The notes below the pieces were generated by a model, which saw only the letters and a list, made by a program, of their open reading frames with translations, ran no database searches and was not told the DNA's origin. Made by a program: the position numbers and the translations under genes. Below, piece after piece: positions 41,710-50,000 of a stretch of DNA of 50,000 nucleotides; position 1 is the stretch's first letter, and the number at the start of each line of letters is the position of its first letter. Origin of the DNA: Chrysomallon squamiferum (Eukaryota > Mollusca > Gastropoda > Neomphalida > Peltospiridae). The stretch lies in assembly GCA_012295275.1 (NCBI GenBank), contig CM022667.1, forward strand, positions 16,121,266 through 16,171,265, in the 5' to 3' direction.

Positions 41710-42142
41710 CACTATTGAAAAAACAACCAGTGAACTTTGTCACAAGACAATTTCACGTAGGATCTTTCTACGATAAACCTTTATTTTCGTCATCATTCAT
41801 TATAGAAGGATGAAAATGAAATGCAAACGAGATAAACCATTGATTCTTGAAAACAAACACAGGAATGAAAATGATTTTTTCTTCATGAATATAATATGAT
41901 TTAGAGATACTGCAATTTCAGTAAACTGCACTTAATGATTTTTAATACATGAGGATACACGATTAATTAATAGATGAATTACAAAAATGAAAGTAAAACA
42001 AAAGCTATAAGAAATGAATGAACAGAGAAGATTACTGTATAATTAATTAATTATGCTGTGTTAGAACAAAATGAAAGGATAAAAAGATTTGTAACACTTG
42101 AATTGTCTTACCTTGTCCAAGTATATACAATTATTTGATAGA

Positions 42143-42518
42143 GTTTAGTGTCAAATACACATTGCATCGTCAGACAAACACAAAGACATACACTTACAAG
42201 ACACGACGGCTATATAAATATCTAAATAATATATAAAATAGTAAAGATACTATACAGAAAATATTTTCTGATTAATTTCTCGTAGCAGATTGTAGACGAC
42301 TTTGATTGTTACAAACAATTTACTTAATTATATAATATTATTTTACTAATAAATGGTCTAATAAAATTCTTTCTAAGAAGTAATACTATACTGTATGCTG
42401 AAAATATTTGAAATATTTAAGGTGGGGGAATAAAGGAATAAAATCTATAAACGTGGAAGTAAACAGTCTGTATTTAGATTATTTCTTCGTACCATTAAAC
42501 TGACTATCACACACACAG

Positions 42519-42601
<83 letters not shown>
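42143..42601 (-). repeat. Dispersed repeat, copy 2 (inverted relative to 27225-27740)
   Basis: It begins GTTTAGTGTCAAATACACAT and ends with CACACACAGACACACAGAG and (GA)n to about 42601. It is the reverse complement of the intergenic copy, lacking the ~60-bp segment found there. It lies in intron 1 of gene C. Confidence 0.9.
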
Positions 42602-42603
<2 letters not shown>

Positions 42604-42901
42604 TTGTATATTACAAATAAAAAAGTATATAAAAAATAAAAACTGAAAGCAGAATTCATGATAAATGTCTACAAAATATACCAACAAACGCAACTTGTGT
42701 CAAACACATTTTTATTTTACTGACATTGTTGCTTTTGTTGTTGTTGTTGTTGTTCTTATTATTGTTCTTCTTCTTCTTCTTCTTCTTCTTCTTATTATTA
42801 TTATTGTTATTTTTATTAATATTATTGTTGTTTTATTATTTTTATTTTTATTATTGTTATTATTATTATTATTATTGTTGTTGTTGTTATTATCGTTGTT
42901 G

Positions 42902-42941
<40 letters not shown>

Positions 42942-42968
42942 TGTTGTTGTTGTTGTTGTTATTATTAG

Positions 42969-43151
42969 TTGGTTTGAACTGTTCTGAACCAGCTCCTGTT
43001 GCCAATGCGTACCGGATGTGGGACGGAGGAGCAGCCGGAAGTTACGTCAATTATACCTGCCTATACGGTTTTGTTCATACTTCCGACGATTTGGTCAGGA
43101 TGTGCAATGGTGACAATGGGCAGTACTCAGGCAGTGAACCAGTTTGTAACC
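42969..43151 (+). CDS. Gene C, exon 2: sushi/CCP domain 1
   Basis: A complete CCP in a 61-codon phase 1-1 exon. It begins VGLNCSEPAPVANAYRMWDG, then SYVNYTCLYGFVHTSDD, RMCNGDNGQYSGSEPVCN, and donor AAC C|GTAAGT. Four Cys occupy sushi positions with Y-T-C-L-Y-G-F in the middle. The Trp usually found before the last Cys is replaced (QYSGSEPVC). The acceptor, TTATTATTAG, is made of the trinucleotide microsatellite that precedes it. Confidence 0.9.
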
Positions 43152-43676
43152 GTAAGTTACTGTTTCTTGTTGTTTTATCTTTTAACAGTTTTAGACCAAC
43201 CTTAACAGCAGGCGAACATTTCTTAGGAAGATGAATAACAACATCAGTAATACTCCTGCTATTACTATTACTACTAGTACACTATCACTGCTATTACTTC
43301 TACTACTACAACCATCATGAGTATTATTATGACTATCACTATCATTACTACTACTATTGCTGTGCTGCTGCTACTACTACTACTACAACTACTACTACTA
43401 TTACTACTACTACCACTACTACTACTACTACTAATAATAATAATAATAATAAAAATAAGAAGAAGAAGAAGAAGAAGATAAAGAAAAAGAAGAAAAAGAA
43501 GAAGAAGAAGAAAAGGAAGAAAATGAATAAGTGGAATAATAATTAGAAAAAAAATAACAGAAAAATTCACATTACGTATTTTCAGTTATTAGAAATGAAT
43601 ATAGACTAAGTCTCTTTAGTTATTTTCATTTTATCTCTTTGTGTCCACTTTTCATAAAACTTTATTAAATTTCCAG
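43152..43676 (+). other. Gene C intron 2
   Basis: A 525-bp intron dominated by ACT and AAT tracts and an AAG-rich purine stretch (about 43265-43515). The acceptor is AAATTTCCAG. Confidence 0.65.
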
Positions 43677-43853
43677 TGGAGTGTGGAGTTCCGGCTAACG
43701 TCACTGGCGCAAGTCGCAGCTATGACGCGACTACCGAAGGTCACAGCGCCATCTACTCATGTTGGGATAACTACCAACCGTTTGTTTCACAAGCAACGAG
43801 AACGTGCAATGTGGTTGAGGGAGGATGGTCTAAGTCACCTTTGGTGTGTTTAG
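43677..43853 (+). CDS. Gene C, exon 3: sushi/CCP domain 2
   Basis: A complete CCP, 59 codons, phase 1-1. It begins LECGVPANVTGASRSYDAT, then GHSAIYSCWDNYQPFVSQ, TRTCNVVEGGWSKSPLVCLG. The four Cys, ECGVP start, Y-S-C and GGW before the final Cys match the sushi consensus closely. One N-V-T sequon is present. The donor is TTA G|GTATGG. Two CCPs preceding the FTP pair differ from the alternating CCP/FTP order seen in gene A. Confidence 0.92.
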   Translation, partial: WSVEFRLTSLAQVAAMTRLPKVTAPSTHVGITTNRLFHKQRERAMWLREDGLSHLWCV

Positions 43854-43982
43854 GTATGGAATAGTTTTGTATTTAGGGGGATGTGACAATGGGTAGGACA
43901 GATGTTCTGGGACTTGAAATTATTGTAGATACAAAAATAACTTTGTGTATTAAATGATTCTATGCGTTTTCATAGTTAAGAA

Positions 43983-44033
<51 letters not shown>

Positions 44034-44236
44034 TTTTTAATAAGAAATCTTTTCGTTAAAGAGATGATACAATCTTACAGATATGATCATTATGACAATG
44101 ATGTTCGGAGTTACGATTATATTTCATGACGCTTGCTTAACGTTGCTTCGCTTGAATTATTTTTATGATAATAACTTTTAATTGTTCGATTATTATTTTT
44201 TTGTTCATTAATTAGTTATTTATTTTTCCTTTAAAG
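43854..44236 (+). other. Gene C intron 3
   Basis: A 383-bp intron with (AAT)n at 43983-44033. The acceptor is TTCCTTTAAAG. Confidence 0.65.
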
Positions 44237-44443
44237 CATCAATAAATACGGCAAATGGGCAAAATACATCCCAGAGTTCAACACGAGATCCAGGGAAAGG
44301 AATGTCTTACGAATCCCACAATGCATTAGGAAGCGGCACTTCCTGCTCTGGTACTAGAGATGAATTAAGACCGTGGTGGGCTGTTACCTTTGATGGCAGG
44401 CTTTACGAAATTGAAACCATTGAAATGAAATTACCAGACATAG
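44237..44443 (+). CDS. Gene C, exon 4: FTP domain 1, N-terminal half
   Basis: A 69-codon phase 1-1 exon, the same length as the gene A counterpart. It begins ASINTANGQNTSQSSTRDPG, then SYESHNALGSGTSCSGTRDE, LRPWWAVTFDGRLYEIETIE and MKLPDIG, with donor ATA G|GTAAAG. The TSQSSTR, C-S-x-T and PWW elements and the strand order identify the FTP/F5-8C-like fold. The usual AVDGN is changed to ALGSG, so the Ca-binding and ligand loop may differ. Confidence 0.86.
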
Positions 44444-44522
44444 GTAAAGATATACGATAAGACTCAGTGGATTGGCTTAGACTTATTAATTTTCGACATC
44501 GACAAAGAGAAAAATTAAAATG

Positions 44523-44558
<36 letters not shown>

Positions 44559-45089
44559 TTACTACTACTACTGCTACTACTACTACTACTACTGCAACTA
44601 CCACTACCTGCTAATACTACTAATACTACTACTACTACTAATAAAGTAAACAACAAATAACTGAATTTGTTTAAAAACTACTGAAGTCTAATTCATAGTA
44701 AAGCTTTTTACTGTGTCAAAACTCTTAGGAAAATTACCGGGAAATGTTGGAATAAATAAATAAATACATAAATAAATGTAACAAGGACAAAATGGAAAAT
44801 AAAAAAAGTATTTAAAAAATAGTAAATGTGTATCACTAAATAGCTAAATTAAAATAAATGATCCTAAATCGTTCTGTATACGTTTATATGCCAAGGTAAA
44901 TGTGAAATAATTATCTAAGTAAGAAGTCTACGTAATAATATATCAAAGCAAAGATGAAACTTTTATCGATTCCTCAGGACAATTATGCATAATTTAATGT
45001 CAGTTGCTTTGGGCAATTTATCGTTTTGAGTAAACGATGGTAGTTAATAAGAAGGCATGAAAAATAAAATAAAACCTTTTTCTTTAGCA

Positions 45090-45169
<80 letters not shown>

Positions 45170-45813
45170 GCAACAGCAACAACAGCATTAATAATAATAA
45201 AACAACAAACAAGACAAACAGTGTGAACGTCGCCATCAAGATTGGTTGCGTTGTAGCGCACAGGGTTTTGCATTTTTCTAAAAAGTAAAAATGACGACTT
45301 AATGCAAATCAGTCATCTCTGTACGCGTTGACGTCACACTGTAGAAATATGGCGGCTCTCAGATATTTATTAATTATAATTTTTACTCTTTTTGTCCTAG
45401 TATTTTGTATTTAATAAAATAATTATACTATAAAATTAAAAAGAAATAAAAAACAAGGAATCTTTTAATTTGGTATTAAAAATAGGTTAGTTAACATTAT
45501 CACTTCTTGTTGTTAGCTGTATGACAATTACAGTTGCAACGATGATGCATATTTATCTAAAATTAATGTATTGAATTATGTATTTATATTATTTAATTAT
45601 TAATGTAACAAAGTAAGGTACAAATTCTTTGCTTGGATGGGGAGAAACTGTGTGGCTGTTTACCGTGATCTTAAACTGAAACTATCTTTTGCTCTGGATT
45701 CTGAAATCGCCCTTCTGAATAAAAAAAAAAACGATGATCTGTCACAACAAAAGAATAAATATTTCATTTTTAATCTTATATTTTTCTGGTTTTTTTTTTT
45801 TTTTTTTTTCCAG
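44444..45813 (+). other. Gene C intron 4
   Basis: A 1.4-kb intron with (ACT)n at 44520-44642, AAT tracts at 45091-45170, a TGACGTCA palindrome at 45329-45336 and a small hydrophobic reading frame at 45349-45414 (see findings). The acceptor follows a long T-run ending TTTTCCAG. Confidence 0.6.
45329..45336. promoter_or_regulatory. Full CRE palindrome TGACGTCA in intron 4 of gene C
   Basis: TGACGTCA is the consensus CREB/ATF site. It sits 20 bp before an ATGGCGGC start-like motif and a 21-codon hydrophobic frame, so an internal promoter is possible but unproven. Confidence 0.35.
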
Positions 45814-46035
45814 CGGTCACCACAAATACTGCAAATATCACTGTAAAAGTGATATACGGGTCTGATTCTAAGGAAAGTTTCGAGTGTAAGCCGACGGGTA
45901 TACAGGAGCCGCCCCTGTACAAAGTCACATGTGACAGAAACATTTATGGCTTTGCTGTTAACGTCAGTGCGCAGTTTGTACAAGCTGCATCTCTTCAAAT
46001 ATGCCATTTTAAAGCATTTGGCAAAGTCCTTCTAA
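45814..46035 (+). CDS. Gene C, exon 5: FTP domain 1, C-terminal half
   Basis: A 74-codon phase 1-1 exon between TTTTCCAG and CTA A|GTGAGT. It begins AVTTNTANITVKVIYGSDSK, then a Cys, YKVTCDRNIYGFAVNVSAQF and LQICHFKAFGKVLL. The C-D-R-x-x-x-G-x-x-V-x-V ... L-x-I-C-x-F-x-x-F-G order matches the C-terminal half of FTP domain 1 in gene A (CSVRAYGDVRITV ... LEICDVVVKG). It completes the domain begun in exon 4. Two N-glycosylation sequons (NIT, NVS) are present. Confidence 0.83.
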
Positions 46036-46118
46036 GTGAGTATGGTAACAGGTATTTCTGAGAGATACTATCTCTCTCTCTGATTCTCTCTCTCTCTCTG
46101 TCTCTCTCTATCTATCTG

Positions 46119-46159
<41 letters not shown>

Positions 46160-46172
46160 ATCTATCTATCTA

Positions 46173-46212
<40 letters not shown>

Positions 46213-46250
46213 TCTATCGCTCTCTATCTATATATCTGTATGTCTGTCTG

Positions 46251-46288
<38 letters not shown>

Positions 46289-47555
46289 GCTTTTTATCTA
46301 TATATCTGTCTGTCTGTCTGTCTATCTAGCTATCTATTTATCGCTCTCTATCTATATATCTATCTGTCTGTCCATCTTTTTACCTCTCTTTCATTCTCTC
46401 TCTGTACGCACTTTTTTCTGTCTTATTTATTGTCATTATTTTTTTATCCACTTAAAAGGTTATTATCAATATCTGACTTTTTCGATCAATAAACATTAGT
46501 TCTCAAAGCTGTAGGGAAACAATAACCCTAAAAGCGTATTTAATATGAACTAATTCTTTGGTGGTATGTAAAAATGAAAGGAAAATAATTATGTTTATGT
46601 ATTTCTAAGCTATTATTTTATTTCTTGGTGGCGATCAGTCTTTGTTAACACGTCCCTAATGATCAACGTCGTCATAACAGATTAAATATATTTTGAATTA
46701 ACAGGTTTATTTTAAAACGTCTGTACAAGAAGCTCAATGGAGCATCACTGGATATTAACAATCAGTTTGTTTCATTGTCAGACAGTCTTTATTATCATCA
46801 GCAGTTGTTCTCTGGAAGTAATAAAACAATAATTTGAATGCATTTATCATGTATTTTAAACTTTTATGAAAAGGTAAATTCAAGTGCATTTACATACTGA
46901 CAAATAGCCGTTATACAAAAATATTGCATTGTGTTTGTAGCTGAATAACATGTGACCAGGACAGAGACAATTTAAATTCACTGAGCATTAAGATGTGAAA
47001 CAAGTAATGAACCAGTGGCTCTAAAGACATAACTTTGGTCATTCAAAATTTAAAAATCCCATAGAATTTACTTTGGAATAACAATGTTTTCGGAATGCAT
47101 AGAATTTACTTTGGAATAACGATATTTTTTAAATACATATAATACACTTTTGAATAAGGTTATTTTCTAAATACATAGAACATATTTTTGAATACAGAAT
47201 ACGTTTAAGCCATTTTATCAAGCCATAAACGTTAATTTTTAATTAATGATATGACAGAAAACTGGATATCTGATGAATAACGTAGGCCCTATAGCTGGTA
47301 GTTATATATTAATTTGACTGAAAACTACTTTGCCTTTGCAACTCTGAGACATGTTAATACATCGTTCAGGATACATAATTTACAAAGAACATAAAACAGT
47401 GTTTTATTCAGAGATTGAATTACAAAATATTATTTCCTTTCATTTGTGATCAAAACAGCAGTTTCAGTGTCCGTATTATAATGTACCAAACACCTAATGT
47501 ATTCTTTCTGAACAAAATATAATATACTTACAGTAAATAATAATTTATTTATAGA

Positions 47556-47591
<36 letters not shown>

Positions 47592-49012
47592 TTTTTTTTT
47601 TTTTTTTTTTTTTTTTGTGATAGAGACAAACAAAATATTTATTGGTCCCGTTACGGTATGCTACCTCATGAAACGCTATGAATCGATGCAGAAAATCATA
47701 TAATCGTAATAAAATATCTAAAATATTAATGGGAGCCTGTTTCACTGATATAAAAACAGAAGATCAAACAATATTTCATCAGGCATATTAGTTTTCCAGC
47801 CTAATTATTTATTTTACTTAATTTTTGATTTCGACAGATAAACGCGTTAAAGGTAATTTGAGTAAATGACTATTATTTTATTTGGTAAATTTCAGAATAT
47901 TTAGTTATAAGTATCGATTCCCTGAAATAGAGACCTTATGGTTCTCGAGTGATTACTGTTTTCGAAAATGAATGATTTCTCATAATAATCATTATATTAA
48001 TTCTTATGAAACTGATTAGTATAAATTAAAATGTAAATACAAGTAGAATAATCTAACTAGGCTATTTGTTGGTACAAGCAGTGGAACATTTAAACTTGCA
48101 TTTTAATTAAAAATATTACATACACTACTCAAACCCTTTTATTAATTTCTCCTCCTTTTTCATAAATGTATGTATTATTAATATACGTATGCATATCGGT
48201 ATGTCTGTCTGTATGCATCAACATGTTTTTGCATAGGCACGTAAATAATGAATGTATCTATGTGTGTATGTATATGTATATATATATATATATGTTTGTA
48301 TTATTAATGGATATGTATGCTTGTATGTTTGTATATATAACGTGCATGACAGTGTCTATGTAAATTCTCCAACAGAAACCTTTTCAAAAGAGCATTCAAT
48401 CAAATAATTAAATATTAAGTAAAGAAGATTATTTTTGACATCATTTTTGTCATCCTCTACAACATTTTCTTTGTATTCTGTTATTAATATTTTAACGATA
48501 TCTTAGTCTATTTGTTTTTATTGAAATTTCGTAGCCTAGAGATAGAAAAAAAATAACAATAACAGCTGTAATGAAGGCTGCTGCAATGACGTTGTGTAGT
48601 TAGTTGAACAAAAAATAACTCTACTCCTAAACACAAACAGATTGTTTGAACTTACTGAAGCGGTTATATGTACACGAAATCCTTTCATTTAATAAATCAG
48701 TATTTTAGATTAATACAGCTTTTTGGTTTGTATACATTATACCAGTTATAGAAGTTAATAAAATGATATGCCAGTAATGGCAACAACAACATCAATAATA
48801 ATAATAATACTGTGTGAGTGTTGTTAAAATTAACTGACAGAGAAACAAACAACCACACTAATAGACATATGTATATGCTTCCTCCTGAACATATATGTTT
48901 TGCTGAGCTCAGAGCGAAATCTATGATGCAAGAACTTTTATTCCTTTATAACGTCATGAAACATTCACCTCAACACCCTCAGGCAAAATCATTATTTTTT
49001 CGTTTAACTAAT

Positions 49013-49085
<73 letters not shown>

Positions 49086-49107
49086 GTTATTATTATTGTT
49101 ATTCCAG
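46036..49107 (+). other. Gene C intron 5
   Basis: A 3.1-kb intron. About 46064-46345 is a TCTA/TCTG array with a TATCGCTCTCTATCTATATA motif recurring about every 53-70 bp. The rest is mostly unique AT-rich DNA, plus an ATT/T-run tract at 47557-47616 and TTTA then ATT tracts at 49012-49100 running into the acceptor. No CCP or other exon was recognised. Confidence 0.6.
46064..46345. repeat. Compound (TCTA)n/(TCTG)n array with higher-order period
   Basis: Blocks of TCTA and TCTG alternate. A TATCGCT(C/T)T motif near 46215, 46285 and 46338 marks three larger units. Confidence 0.93.
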
Positions 49108-49311
49108 CTTTTCCTGGTAATCTAGCTAAGGGTTTTGAAACAGTACAGAGTTCTACCATGAACGACGAAGAATTTTATGGACCACAAAATGCTGTTGATG
49201 ACCATAATCTTACTTGCAGTAGTACAGCAAAGGAACTGAATCCGTCGTGGACGTCGTCGCTGGGATCTGATTTGTATGAAGTTCATTCTGTCCACGTCAC
49301 TTTCCCGCCTG
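49108..49311 (+). CDS. Gene C, exon 6: FTP domain 2, N-terminal half
   Basis: A 68-codon phase 1-1 exon after TATTCCAG. It begins TFPGNLAKGFETVQSSTMND, then YGPQNAVDDHNLTCSSTAKE, LNPSWTSSLGSDLYEVHSVH and VTFPPG, with donor CCT G|GTAACG. NLAKG, QSST, NAVDD, C-S-S-T and NPSW are the FTP landmarks, with PWW changed to PSW. It is most similar to the gene A FTP1 N-half in its C-S-S-T...E-L-N-P segment. Confidence 0.86.
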
Positions 49312-49896
<585 letters not shown>

Positions 49897-50000
49897 ATTT
49901 TGCCGACACAGACAACACTATCTCTGTGTACGTAATAAACAAAGACACGCCAAACGAACGCATCCTGTGCAATCACAGTGGGGTAGAGACACCTTCGGTG
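49897..50000 (+). CDS. Gene C, exon 7 (partial): FTP domain 2, C-terminal half
   Basis: It opens in phase 1 as DFADTDNTISVYVINKD, then NERILCNHSGVETPSV at the window edge. The I-S-V-Y-V start and the Cys spacing resemble the other FTP C-halves (INITVEVYN in gene A, ITVKVIYG in exon 5). The terminal strands and the remainder of gene C lie outside the window, so its mucin or membrane end cannot be seen. Confidence 0.75.

Larger units (their letters stand above)
39354..42968 (+). other. Gene C intron 1
   Basis: A 3.6-kb intron after the signal peptide. It holds ATT/TTG tracts at 39440-39540, GAT and AAT tracts at 39902-40015, a full TGACGTCA palindrome at 40288-40295, a TTCTTG/TTCTCG array at 41108-41225, (AAT)n at 41659-41707, dispersed repeat copy 2 at 42143-42601 and a TTG/TTC/ATT tract at 42735-42967 that runs directly into the next acceptor. 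No further exon was recognised. Confidence 0.6.

Overview
The window is eukaryotic, AT-rich and crowded with microsatellites. Its exons are interrupted by GT-AG introns and encode secreted or cell-surface modules: sushi/CCP, fucolectin-type FTP, kringle and LamG-like jelly roll. The module set, the very dense simple repeats (ACT, AAT, GA, CA, TCTA and ATAC families) and a Tigger-type DNA transposon fit a lophotrochozoan, most likely a mollusc and perhaps a cephalopod. This is inference; no species marker is visible.

Three genes lie head to tail on the + strand. Gene A enters from the left, already inside a CCP domain, and ends at 24120. Its visible order is CCP (C-terminal half), FTP, CCP, a truncated FTP, kringle, kringle, an unrecognised four-cysteine module, then one 11.7-kb exon encoding about 3,800 residues of Thr/Ser/Ala/Glu/Pro mucin repeat and a transmembrane C-terminus. 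Gene B (about 31200-34017) is compact and complete: tiny signal-peptide exon, LamG-like domain, 231-codon mucin exon, and a transmembrane exon clearly paralogous to the end of gene A. Gene C starts at 39290 with a signal-peptide exon and runs off the right edge: CCP, CCP, FTP, FTP (partial).

Every internal exon of all three genes has phase 1 at both ends, so each domain is a freely shufflable cassette. Genes A and B share a C-terminal module: a CxC motif, a KNLTKxKR dibasic site, a PDxRPSS motif, a membrane span and a short tail. The cluster reads as a tandem family of lectin-like, mucin-stalked surface receptors or shed glycoproteins. I do not recognise it as a named family.

The most unusual stretch is the mucin exon of gene A (12377-24120). 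It contains six small indels that break the Thr/Ser/Glu frame, but their sizes sum to 39, so frame is regained before the transmembrane end. It also carries a tandem higher-order duplication of about 2.3 kb. The intergenic regions (24.1-31.2 and 34.0-39.3 kb) contain simple repeats, one copy of an inverted dispersed repeat pair and a decayed Tigger element, with no supported gene.
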